The notes under the pieces: model-generated
Databases searched by the model: none
Told to the model about the DNA's origin: nothing
The model's input: the letters and a program-made list of their open reading frames with translations, nothing else
In this document: in pieces, positions 45,161-52,976 of the stretch
How positions within the stretch are numbered: position 1 is the stretch's first letter
Layout of the letters: each line of letters begins with the position of its first letter
Made by a program: the position numbers and the translations under genes
Origin: CAWGHZ01 sp963775315
GTDB lineage: Bacteria > Pseudomonadota > Alphaproteobacteria > MPNO01 > DASWLB01
NCBI GenBank assembly: GCA_963775315.1
Contig: CAVZIN010000007.1
Location: forward strand, 992,001 to 1,056,000
Direction of reading: 5' to 3'
Length of the DNA stretch: 64,000 nucleotides

Positions 45161-45304
45161 ATGCGCAAGATCAAGGCGGAATACTGGCTCATCCTGGTCC
45201 TGGTCTTCATCAGCGGGCTCGCTTTTCCGGCCTATCTCGACGTGAACAAAATCCAGACGATCCTGGTGACCATCTGCGCAGGCGTCGGGCTCGGCACGAA
45301 GTAG
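45161..45304 (+). CDS. Small 47-aa membrane protein
   Basis: An ATG at 45161, after GGAGAC, opens a 47-codon frame ending with TAG at 45304. The product has a charged start and two hydrophobic helices (EYWLILVLVFISGLAFPAYL, then TILVTICAGVGLG). No family is recognised. It has a real ribosome site and a membrane pattern, and stands alone between two minus-strand genes. Convergent with pcm. Confidence 0.5.
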   Translation: MRKIKAEYWLILVLVFISGLAFPAYLDVNKIQTILVTICAGVGLGTK

Positions 45305-45325
45305 ACGCCGGCACGTGCGGAGGCC

Positions 45326-46000
45326 TCAGGCGTGGCCGGCGCGCTGGAGCTGCGAGAATGCGACCTCGAGAATCTCCGCCGTCGCCGTGCGGCCCTCTGC
45401 GTTGCGCGTGACCAGCGTCAGCTTCTGCGCGTCCGGAAGGCCGGCCGGGATCACCATCCGCCCGCCCGGCGCGAGCTGGCCAATCAAGGGCGGGGGGATC
45501 AGGTCGGGCGCGGTCGTCACCAGAATCGCATCGAACGGGCCCTTCTCGGCCCAGCCATAATAGCCGTCGGCGACCCGGGTCTCGACGTTCGTGTAGCCAA
45601 GCCGCGAAAGCCGCGCCCGTGCCGCGGCCTCCAGCTTCTCGTTGATCTCGACCGACAGGACGCGCGCCGCGAGCAGCGAGGCCACCGCTGCCTGGTAGCC
45701 GGCGCCGGTGCCGATCTCCAGGACGCTGGCTCCCGGCGCGATCTGGGCCAAATCGGTCATCAGCGCCACGATGAAGGGCTGCGAGATGGTGGCGTCCATG
45801 CCGATCGGCAGCGGCCGGTTGATGTAGCTGAACCGTCGGATCTCCCGCGGGACGAACTCGTGGCGCGGCACGCGGCCCATCGCCTCCATCACCCGCGGAT
45901 CGAACGTACGTCGGCCGGTCCGCTCGCCGAGCTGGTCGGCATAGACGGCGATCTCCTCGATCAGCCGGGCGCGCTCGTCGGTGAATTCGTCCGGTGTCAT
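45326..46000 (-). CDS. pcm: Protein-L-isoaspartate O-methyltransferase
   Basis: 224 residues from ATG 46000. It has the SAM motif VLEIGTGAGYQAAVASLLAA (about 82-101), the preceding DATISQPFIVALM region and FDAILVTTAP. It methylates isoaspartyl residues to repair aged proteins. It is divergent from the next gene with a 129-bp gap. The frame runs open upstream to 46582 without homology. Confidence 0.93.
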   Translation of the reverse strand: MTPDEFTDERARLIEEIAVYADQLGERTGRRTFDPRVMEAMGRVPRHEFVPREIRRFSYINRPLPIGMDATISQPFIVALMTDLAQIAPGASVLEIGTGAGYQAAVASLLAARVLSVEINEKLEAAARARLSRLGYTNVETRVADGYYGWAEKGPFDAILVTTAPDLIPPPLIGQLAPGGRMVIPAGLPDAQKLTLVTRNAEGRTATAEILEVAFSQLQRAGHA

Positions 46001-46129
46001 GCGAAACCTCCGCGCGCGACTTTCGCGCGGGCGGCGAAACGGCGCAAGAGGGCGGAGGACCGTCCTCCGGCCTTTACGGCCCGGTGCGGCGCGGGCAAAC
46101 TCCCCGCGAACCGAAGGAGGCAAAAAGAG

Positions 46130-47107
46130 ATGGCAAAGCTGAAACTGACCTTCGCCTGCGGGCCCTACGACCGGATGGAGGCGCTGCGCACTGGCGAGGT
46201 GACGCCCGAGGGCATCGACCTCGAATTCATCGCCATCCGCTCGCCGCGCCAGATCTTCGATCGCATGGCGGGCAAGCAGGAATTCGACGCCTCCGAGCTC
46301 TCCTTCTCGGAATACATTTCGAACTACGACAAGGGCAACTCGCCCTTTGTCGCCATCCCCGTCTTTCCGTCCAAATGCTTCCGGCACGGGTTCATCTATC
46401 GCAACCGCAGCAAGAACATCCGCACCCCGAAGGACCTGGAGGGCAAGCGCGTCGGCACGCCGCTTTACACCCAGACCGCGGCGGTATGGGCGCGCGGCAT
46501 CCTGAGCGACGATTATGGGGTCGATTTCTCCAAGGTGCGCTGGGTGCAGGGCGCGATGGAAAAGCCCGGCAGCCACGGCCATCCCGCGGCACCGCCGCTG
46601 CTCAAGCCCGTGAACATGGAGATCGCGCCGGCCGACAAGTCGCTATCCGACATGCTGGAATTGGGCGAGGTGGACGCCTCGCTCGGCTCGCGCGGGCCGG
46701 AGCCGCTGTCGGCCTACCCGAACGTCGACCGGCTGTTCCCCGACTATCGCGATGTCGAGCGCGACTACTACCGCCGGACGTCGATCATCCCGATCATGCA
46801 CACCGTGGCCATCAAGCGCGAGGTCTATGAGAAGAACCCGTGGATCGGGCCCAGCCTCTTCAAGGCGATGGAGGAGTCACGCCTTCGGGGGCTCGCCGAA
46901 CTCACCTATCCGGGCGCTCTGAAGCTGATGCTGCCCTGGCTGCCGTCGGACCTCGAGGAGATCGACACGCTGTTCGGCGGCGATCCCTGGCCCTATGGCG
47001 TCGAGAAGAACCGCAACAACTGCGAGACGCTGGTGCGCTACCTGCACGAGCAGGATTTCATCAAGCGCCAGCCGACGCTCGACGAACTGTTCGTCCCTGT
47101 GGATTAG
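46130..47107 (+). CDS. 4,5-dihydroxyphthalate decarboxylase-like / NMT1-type binding protein
   Basis: 325 residues from ATG 46130, with AAGGAGG nine bases upstream. It starts KLKLTFACGPYDRMEALRTG, contains ISNYDKGNSPFVAIPVFPSK and a late FKAMEESRLRGL. Sequence type fits the Pht5-type decarboxylases, which share the periplasmic-binding fold, but there is no signal peptide. That supports an enzyme rather than a transporter protein. Its TAG stop (47105-47107) uses TA from the target and the first G of IS5 copy 2. Confidence 0.72.
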   Translation: MAKLKLTFACGPYDRMEALRTGEVTPEGIDLEFIAIRSPRQIFDRMAGKQEFDASELSFSEYISNYDKGNSPFVAIPVFPSKCFRHGFIYRNRSKNIRTPKDLEGKRVGTPLYTQTAAVWARGILSDDYGVDFSKVRWVQGAMEKPGSHGHPAAPPLLKPVNMEIAPADKSLSDMLELGEVDASLGSRGPEPLSAYPNVDRLFPDYRDVERDYYRRTSIIPIMHTVAIKREVYEKNPWIGPSLFKAMEESRLRGLAELTYPGALKLMLPWLPSDLEEIDTLFGGDPWPYGVEKNRNNCETLVRYLHEQDFIKRQPTLDELFVPVD

Positions 47108-47945
47108 GTCATGTACCCATAAAGGGGATTCTTTTTATGGGCGGGGTGTGATTCAAGCTTCCAAACGGTGGGAGCTTGAAGATGGCGCGCTTCGATTTGA
47201 CCGATGCGGAATGGACGATCATCCAGCCGCTGCTGCCGAACAAGCCGCGCGGCGTGCCGCGGGTGGACGACCGGCGTGTGGTGAACGGGATCTTCCACAT
47301 CCTGCGCACAGGCGCGCCGTGGCGTGACCTGCCGGAACGGTACGGCCCGTACACCACGGTCTACAATCGCTTCAACCGCTGGGCCAAAGCAGGGGTGTGG
47401 CTCAAGGTGTTCGAGGCTTTGAAGGCCGGCTCGCCCACGTCGCTTCATCTGATCAACTCCTCGATCGTGCGCGCCCACCAGCACGCGGCCGGCGGTAAAA
47501 AGGGGGCGCGGATCACGCCATCGGCCGTTCTCGTGGAGGACTGACCACCAAAATCCACGTCGTGGTGGATCGTCACGGCCTGCCTGTGCGCCTGCTGCTC
47601 ACCCCCGGCCAGGCCTCGGACAAGACCACCTTCCCGGCCCTGGTCGAGGGACTGGCGCTCGCTCGTCACGTCGTTGCCGACCGCGGCTACTTCGCGGCCA
47701 CCATTATCGCGCTCATCGAAGCCGCTGGCGCCTTCGCCCACATCCCGTCGCAGAGCAACGTCCGGGTCCGCCGTGTCGTTGACCGCCAGATTTACCGCCA
47801 GCGCAACCTCGTCGAACGCTTCTTCAACCGGCTCAAGCACTTCCGGCGCATCGCCACGCGCTATGACAAGCTCGCGCGAAACTTCCTCGCCGCCGTCGCC
47901 CTCGCTTCCATACGGCTCCGCATCAACCATTATGAGTCCACGACC
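47107..47945 (+). mobile_element. IS5-family element (IS427 group), copy 2, intact
   Basis: 839 bp, with TA at 47105-47106 and 47946-47947. Inverted-repeat ends as in copy 1; the left end differs at a few bases (GGGGATTCTTTTT). It carries an uninterrupted orfA-orfB pair. The TA is that of the TAG stop of the gene 46130-47107, and the element's first G completes the stop, so the host protein is unchanged. Direct orientation relative to copy 1, 3.4 kb apart. Confidence 0.93.
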
Positions 47946-47948
47946 TAG
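47182..47948 (+). CDS. IS5-family transposase, orfA/orfB joined by -1 frameshift
   Basis: ORF A runs from ATG 47182 to 47544 (MARFDLTDAEW; an in-frame TTG lies at 47176). ORF B covers GRSRGGLTTKIHVVVD to the end. A -1 slip at A_AAG_GGG (47499-47505) joins them into about 255 residues. DDE residues: Asp in VVVDRHG, Asp in DRGYFA, Glu in YRQRNLVERFFNRLK. The TAG stop at 47946-47948 lies in the duplicated target, one base into the host, so the element carries no stop of its own. Confidence 0.85.
47499..47505 (+). other. Putative -1 frameshift heptamer of IS5 transposase
   Basis: A_AAG_GGG fits the X_XXY_YYZ slippery rule in the orfA frame. The shifted frame reads through the conserved AIGRSRGGLTTK motif of orfB. 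The same heptamer exists in copy 1. Programmed frameshifting is known for this family. Confidence 0.55.
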
Positions 47949-47984
47949 ACGAGCCCGCTCGCGCGATCTCGCGGGAGCCGTCTA
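47946..47984. terminator. Imperfect bidirectional hairpin between convergent genes
   Basis: TAGACG (47946-47951) pairs with CGTCTA (47979-47984), enclosing imperfect GC-rich arms (GAGCCCGCTCGCG, then CTCGCGGGAGC). Before the insertion it would have begun with the TAG of the plus-strand gene and ended at the stop of the minus-strand gene, acting on both. IS5 copy 2 entered at its left base. Confidence 0.55.
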
Positions 47985-49319
47985 ACCATAGAGCGCCGAG
48001 CAGATGACGACGGCGGCGACAATGCCGGCAAGGTCCGCAGTCAGCGCCGCGGCCAGCCCGTGGCGCACGCGCCGGATACCGACCGCGCCGAAATAGACCG
48101 CGAGCACGTAGAACGTCGTCTCGGTCGAGCCCTGGAACGTGGAGACCAGATAGCCCGTATAGCTGTCCGGGCCGATCGACGGGTCGTTGAGGATCGAGGC
48201 GAGCACCCCGTACGCGCCCGAGCCGGAGAGCGGCCGCAGCAGCGCCATCGGCAGCGCCTCGGCGGGCAGGCCGAGCGGCCCTGTCACCTTGCCGAGTGCG
48301 CCGACGGCGATATCCAGCGCGCCGGAGGAGCGCAGCATGGCGACCGCGACCAGGATCGCGACCAGATAGGGGATGATGCGGATCGCGACCTGGAACCCGT
48401 CCCGCGCGCCCTCGACGAACGCCTCGTAGACCCTGACGCCTCGCGCCGCCCCGAACCCGAGCAGCCCGACCATCAGCCCGGGCACGATCCAGGGCGAGAT
48501 GGCGCGGCCGTAGAGGATGGTGACCGGCACGAACGCGAAGATGGCGGCGAAGGCGAGGGCGGTGACCCAGCCGGGATAGGCCGCGCTCGTGGCTGCGTCC
48601 GCGTCGAGGCCGGCCGGCAGGAGGCCGCCCTCGGCTTCGGCGAAGCCGGCCTCGGCGGTGTCCGGAGCCTCCGCGGCGCCCGGCAGACTGCCTTGGGCAA
48701 GCTTCGGCAGCGGCGCGAAGCGGCGATAGGCGAAGGCGGCGATAATCGCGACCGTGGTCGAGCAGATGGTCGCGAACAATGTCGTCGGCAGGATTCCGGC
48801 GGGATCGTGCGAGCCCGCCGCCGCGCGGAGCGCAATGACCCCTGTCGGCAGCAGTGTGACGCTCGACGTGTTGATGGCGAGGAACAGCACCATCGCGTCC
48901 GACGCGGTGCCCTTGTGCGGGTTCAGCCGGTCGAGCTGTTGCATCGCACGGATGCCGAACGGCGTCGCCGCGTTGCCGAGCCCCAGCGCGTTGGCGGAAA
49001 GGTTGAGGATCATTGCCCCCATCGCCGGATGGTCCGGGGGGACACCGGGGAAGGCGCGCACCATGATCGGCCGGATGGTGCGGGCGATGATCGTCAGCAG
49101 CCCGCCCTGCTCGGCGACCTTCATCAGCCCGAGGAACAGGGCCATCACGCCGACGAGCCCGATGGCGAGCGTGACGGAATCGGCCGCCGCCTTGATCATG
49201 CCGGCGGCCAGTGCCTGCATCGGCCCGGCCGCGTCCGGCGCCGGCGCATGCCACGCGAGTTCGCGCACGCCTGCCGTGGCGAACGCGACCAGGACCATCG
49301 CGAAGAAGATGCCGTTCAC
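47982..49319 (-). CDS. SpmA-SpmB fusion (nucleoside-recognition domain protein)
   Basis: 445 residues from GTG 49319, with two GATE-type nucleoside-recognition halves and about ten membrane helices: LAIGLVGVMALFLGLMKVAE and NLSANALGLGNAATPFG in the SpmA half (about 1-200), FVEGARDGFQVAIRIIPYLV and PLSGSGAYGVLASILNDPS in the SpmB half (about 285-445). In Bacillus these are two proteins for spore dehydration. Gram-negatives carry the fusion with unknown role, likely transport. A Pro/Ala-rich linker (about 208-240) joins the halves. Confidence 0.87.
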   Translation of the reverse strand: MNGIFFAMVLVAFATAGVRELAWHAPAPDAAGPMQALAAGMIKAAADSVTLAIGLVGVMALFLGLMKVAEQGGLLTIIARTIRPIMVRAFPGVPPDHPAMGAMILNLSANALGLGNAATPFGIRAMQQLDRLNPHKGTASDAMVLFLAINTSSVTLLPTGVIALRAAAGSHDPAGILPTTLFATICSTTVAIIAAFAYRRFAPLPKLAQGSLPGAAEAPDTAEAGFAEAEGGLLPAGLDADAATSAAYPGWVTALAFAAIFAFVPVTILYGRAISPWIVPGLMVGLLGFGAARGVRVYEAFVEGARDGFQVAIRIIPYLVAILVAVAMLRSSGALDIAVGALGKVTGPLGLPAEALPMALLRPLSGSGAYGVLASILNDPSIGPDSYTGYLVSTFQGSTETTFYVLAVYFGAVGIRRVRHGLAAALTADLAGIVAAVVICSALYG

Positions 49320-49384
49320 CCGCCGAGGCTAACATGCCGAACGATTCGACGGGCCGGGTCCCGGCCGGGGAAGACCTCGGTCGC

Positions 49385-49831
49385 TCACTGCCCGGTGTCG
49401 GCCTTCAGCCCGGCGGCGGTGATGCCGGCGACCGCGGCAGTCTCGTCATTGTCCGAGGTGTCGCCCGAGGCACCGACCGCGCCGATGATCTCGCCCGAGG
49501 CGTCGCGGATGATGACGCCGCCGGCGACCGGGACCAGCCCGCCGCCGACATTACTCGAGATGTTGACCAGCGCGTTCAGGAAGTGCTGCCGCTCGGTGAA
49601 GCGCTTCTCCAGCATGCGCGACGACATGCCGAACGCGACGGCGCCCCACGCCTTGCCGATCGCGATGTGCGGGCGCAGCGGCCCGCCCGGCCCGTCGGGC
49701 CGCACGAAGGCCTTCAGGTGGCCGCCATCGTCGAGCACCGCGATGGTGAGGGGGTTGTACTTCTCGGCCTTCGCCTTGGCCTGGGCGCCTTCGATGATCT
49801 TGGTGGCCTGTTCGAGGGTAAGCTTCGCCAT
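49385..49831 (-). CDS. GlcG/HbpS family heme- or cofactor-binding-like protein
   Basis: 148 residues from ATG 49831. LTLEQATKIIEGAQAKAKAE and a conserved IAVLDDGGHLKAFVRPDG core with GGLVPVAGGVIIRDASGEIIG. The family includes HbpS heme-binding protein and GlcG of the glycolate locus. Small, soluble, no signal peptide. It is 65 bp upstream of the SpmAB-fusion gene in the same direction. Confidence 0.87.
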   Translation of the reverse strand: MAKLTLEQATKIIEGAQAKAKAEKYNPLTIAVLDDGGHLKAFVRPDGPGGPLRPHIAIGKAWGAVAFGMSSRMLEKRFTERQHFLNALVNISSNVGGGLVPVAGGVIIRDASGEIIGAVGASGDTSDNDETAAVAGITAAGLKADTGQ

Positions 49832-49931
49832 GTCGTCCTCCCGTGCCTCGTTGCGGCTGACGACGCTTATGCCCCGCCCGCGGCCGGATGGCAACGGGCG
49901 GGGCGCGCGGGGGAGAGGAGTTAGCCCGTTC

Positions 49932-50051
49932 CTAGAACAGATGCGGCAGCAGGTGCGCCGAGATCGCGACCGCCCAGGCGGTGAACGCCCCGCCCATGAG
50001 AAGCATCACGCCGACAAAGCGCATGTCGACCGCGCGTGCCTGATTTTTCAT
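49932..50051 (-). CDS. Small 39-aa membrane protein
   Basis: From ATG 50051, preceded by AAGGGG on the minus strand, a 39-codon frame gives MKNQARAVDMRFVGVMLLMG, then AFTAWAVAISAHLLPHLF, a single hydrophobic helix. No known family. The position between the cyclase and GlcG genes and the ribosome site suggest translation. Confidence 0.45.
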   Translation of the reverse strand: MKNQARAVDMRFVGVMLLMGGAFTAWAVAISAHLLPHLF

Positions 50052-50166
50052 CGTTCCGACCCCTTGGTTCGATTGCGATGGCACGTACGGTGCAAATTTC
50101 ATGCCATGCGGCCGGACTCCGCAGGATATCAAGGGGTTAGATGAAGGGGGTAAGGCCCGCCGGCCG

Positions 50167-51858
50167 CTAGAGCGGCAGCTCGGTGGCGTCGACGACGACG
50201 CGCACCCGCACCGGCTCGGTCCGGCCGCGCACCTCGATCTCGTGGCTCGGCCAGCGGCCGAGATCGATCCCCGCGCGGGTCGCCACGTCCTCCGAAACCA
50301 CGAGCTGGGCGCGGTAGGTCTTGGTCATGGTTTCGAGCCGGCTCGCCGTGTTCACGGAGTCGCCGATCGCGGTAATGGTGGTTGCGGCACCGTAGCCCAT
50401 CTCGCCAATGATGGCGGGGCCGGCATGGATGCCGATCCCCATGCGGAGCGGCGTCTCCAGGTCGGCGGAGAGCGACCGGTTGAGGTCGGCGAGGTTGCGA
50501 CCCATGGCGCGCGCCGCCTCCAGAGCCTGGCGGCAGGCGACGGCGGGCGAGCCGTCGATGCCGAACAGCGCCATCACCCCGTCCCCGATGAACTTGTCGA
50601 GATGGCCGCCCGACTGCTCGACCGCCTGGCCCATGTTGGCGAAGTACCGGTTGAGCACGAACACCACGTCGTAGGGGAGCTTCCGTTCCGAGAAGCTGGT
50701 GAACTCGCGCAAATCGGCGAACAGGATGGCGATCTCGCGCTCTTCGCCCTCGAGGTGCGGCGCGCGCGCGCGCGCGTCGCGCACCGAGGCGGTGTGCGGC
50801 GGCAGCAGCGGGATGACCTCGAGATCCTCGATCGGGCGGCACTGGCAGGCGAGCCGGACGTTGTGCGGGGCGCCAACGCGGTCCAGCACGCGGCGCTCGT
50901 CCGGGCTCGGGTTCGGCAGGCGGTCGAGCCCGCGCACGATCCGCACCCGGCAGGTGGAGCAGCGCCCGCGTCCGCCGCAGACCGAGGCATGCGGGATGCC
51001 GGCGGCGCGGCTGACCTCGAGGATCGAGCGGCCGCGCGGGAAGCTCGTCTGGCGCCCGTTAGGATAGGCGATGCGCACGATGCCGTGGCGCCGCTCGACG
51101 ACCGAGCGGATCGCGCGGGCAAGCGCTGTGGCGAGCAAGGCGGCGACGGAGAAGGCGAGGACCGCGTCGACCACGCCATAGAGGAGCGCTACCTGTGCCG
51201 CCGAGGGCAGCGAGGCGCCGTGCAGGGCGCGGCGCAGCCACGCCGGGTCGGCGGCGAGCGCCAGCACCTCGCGCCCGGCGACCGCGTAGCCGAGAAGGGC
51301 GAGGAGCGGCACGACGATCGCCGCGGCGTAGAGCAGCCAGGAGGCCGAGTGGTACCAGCTCTTGAAACGCAGCCAGTAGTGCACCCCGATCGCGCCATGC
51401 GCCCAGGCGGCGATCAGCGCGGCCGGCTGCAGGATCAGGTTGATGCGCTGGTACTTCCACTGGGTGAGGAGGACGAGGGTGTAGCTGTCCTGGGTGCCGG
51501 CGAGCGCATTGGCGCCGCGGGTGCCGACAACATGTAACGCGAGCAGCGGGACGATGGCGAGACCGAGCGTGACGCGGGCAATCTCCCCCGCCGGCATGCG
51601 CAAGTCGCGCCGACGATAGAGCGCCCAGTGCGCCAGCACGAAATGCAGGATCAGCGCCCAGATCAGGACGAACTCGAAAGGCGGGAAGCGCCAGAAATCG
51701 AGGAACCAGCGGCGGCCCCATTCCATCGCGGCGAGAGAGACGAGCCCCAGCGCGTGGTTGAGGAGGTGCGTCGTGACGTAGAACAGCAGCACCAGCCCGG
51801 CGACCAGCCGGACCTTGACCGCGACCGCCGCGGCTTCCGGTGAGGCGCGCCGCGGCAC
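50167..51858 (-). CDS. Class III adenylate cyclase with SdhC-like membrane anchor and [2Fe-2S] domain
   Basis: 563 residues. The N-terminal 250 residues hold about six membrane helices with histidines near the ends (H31, H35, H72, H77, H109, H154, H160), which resembles heme-binding anchors. A plant-type ferredoxin domain follows, with Cys294, Cys300, Cys303 and Cys338. The cyclase domain (about 375-563) has metal-binding Asp382 and Asp426, adenine-recognition Lys422 and Asp500, and Asn503/Arg507 for catalysis. It fits a redox-regulated cAMP producer of the S. meliloti CyaC type. The start is GTG, 12 bp after the TPR gene. Confidence 0.85.
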   Translation of the reverse strand: MPRRASPEAAAVAVKVRLVAGLVLLFYVTTHLLNHALGLVSLAAMEWGRRWFLDFWRFPPFEFVLIWALILHFVLAHWALYRRRDLRMPAGEIARVTLGLAIVPLLALHVVGTRGANALAGTQDSYTLVLLTQWKYQRINLILQPAALIAAWAHGAIGVHYWLRFKSWYHSASWLLYAAAIVVPLLALLGYAVAGREVLALAADPAWLRRALHGASLPSAAQVALLYGVVDAVLAFSVAALLATALARAIRSVVERRHGIVRIAYPNGRQTSFPRGRSILEVSRAAGIPHASVCGGRGRCSTCRVRIVRGLDRLPNPSPDERRVLDRVGAPHNVRLACQCRPIEDLEVIPLLPPHTASVRDARARAPHLEGEEREIAILFADLREFTSFSERKLPYDVVFVLNRYFANMGQAVEQSGGHLDKFIGDGVMALFGIDGSPAVACRQALEAARAMGRNLADLNRSLSADLETPLRMGIGIHAGPAIIGEMGYGAATTITAIGDSVNTASRLETMTKTYRAQLVVSEDVATRAGIDLGRWPSHEIEVRGRTEPVRVRVVVDATELPL

Positions 51859-51870
51859 CGCGGGGCGCGG

Positions 51871-52368
51871 CTACCAGGCCCGCGAGCTTTGCGGCGGGCG
51901 GCTTCCGGACTTGTAGGTGGCGATCGCCTGGGCGAGCGCTTTGTATTCCTTGCAGTCCGTGCCGCACAGCTCGCTCAGGTGGGCGAGTCGGGTCTCGGCC
52001 AGCGGCAGCTTGTTGAGCTCCAGATAGGCTTCGCCGAGATATTCGTTGGCGCCCTTGTGGTCCGGATCGACCGCGAGCGCCTTGTTGTAGGTCTCAACGG
52101 CGAGGGCGGGGTCGCCCAGCCGGCGCTGGCTGTAACCGAGCAGGTCGAGTGCGTCGGCGTTCTTCGGATCGTCCTTCAGGATCGCCTGCAGCGTCGCCTC
52201 CGCCTCGCGGAACTGCTTCATGTCGACCTGCATGGTCGCCTTCTTGAGCATCGCGGAATTGTCGGGGGCGTCGGCATCCGATGCGTTTGGCATCATGGCT
52301 GCGACCGGCCCGGCGGCGATCCCGAGGGCCAGCGCGGCTGCGGCGCAGGCGATGGCAAGACGTGACAT
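51871..52368 (-). CDS. Exported TPR protein
   Basis: 165 residues from ATG 52368. A signal peptide (MSRLAIACAAAALALGIAAG) comes first, then about three TPR repeats (about 40-140), e.g. AEATLQAILKDDPKNADALD and AVETYNKALAVDPDHKGANE. A Cys pair (LCGTDCKEY) lies near 137-142. It sits between the ICMT-like gene and the cyclase, on one strand, and may support the same membrane process. Confidence 0.85.
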   Translation of the reverse strand: MSRLAIACAAAALALGIAAGPVAAMMPNASDADAPDNSAMLKKATMQVDMKQFREAEATLQAILKDDPKNADALDLLGYSQRRLGDPALAVETYNKALAVDPDHKGANEYLGEAYLELNKLPLAETRLAHLSELCGTDCKEYKALAQAIATYKSGSRPPQSSRAW

Positions 52369-52415
52369 GCGGTGTCTCCCCTTCGACGGGCATGGCCCGT
52401 CCGACATTTGCGAGT

Positions 52416-52976
52416 CTACCCCGGCGCGATTCCGCGGTCGAGGCGCCGCGAGTCGCCAGCCACGTCGTCCGGTGCCGCGTCGGAAGCCATGGACAGGGCG
52501 GCGCTTTCGATCCGGATGCGCCACGCCAGTAACACCAAATTGAGGAGCCCGAAGCCGAGCGCGAGACTCCACGCGCCGAACGCGGCGGGCAGCAGGGGAA
52601 TCTCCAGCGCCACGACCAAATAGTTCGGGTGGGCAAGCCAGCGGTACGGGCCGCGCCGCACCGGCGCCGCGCCGGGCAGGATGATCACGCGCGTCGTCCA
52701 TCGGCCGCCGAGGCTCGCGATCGCCCAGCAGCGGATCGGCTGCAGCGCCGCGTAAAGGGCGATCAGGGCGAGATCCGGCACGCGCGCGGCCGGGATCGTG
52801 AGCACCAGCGCCGCGAGCCACGTGGCGTGCAGCGCCACGATCAGCGGGTAGTGGCCGGCACCCTGCTCGATGCCGCCGGAAGCGCGCAGCCGAGCCTCGT
52901 TGCGCCGGGCGACCACCAGCTCGACGAGGCGCTGGATGGCTACCAGGGCGACCGCGACATAGATCGCGCCGGTCAC
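52416..52976 (-). CDS. Isoprenylcysteine carboxyl methyltransferase-like protein (BpsB/YpbQ type)
   Basis: 186 residues from GTG 52976, which overlaps the stop of the polyketide synthase by four bases (GTGA). Several membrane helices, then GPYRWLAHPNYLVVALEIPL, the SAM/substrate motif of ICMT enzymes, and a final amphipathic end. The Bacillus BpsA-BpsB pair has the same arrangement: type III PKS makes alkylpyrones and the ICMT-like enzyme O-methylates them. The role here is inferred from this pair. Confidence 0.82.
   Translation of the reverse strand: MTGAIYVAVALVAIQRLVELVVARRNEARLRASGGIEQGAGHYPLIVALHATWLAALVLTIPAARVPDLALIALYAALQPIRCWAIASLGGRWTTRVIILPGAAPVRRGPYRWLAHPNYLVVALEIPLLPAAFGAWSLALGFGLLNLVLLAWRIRIESAALSMASDAAPDDVAGDSRRLDRGIAPG

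Noticed and set aside
43728..47945. Composite transposon made of two IS5 copies
   Set aside because: Removing each copy separately restores a palindrome or stop codon at its own site, which points to two independent insertions.
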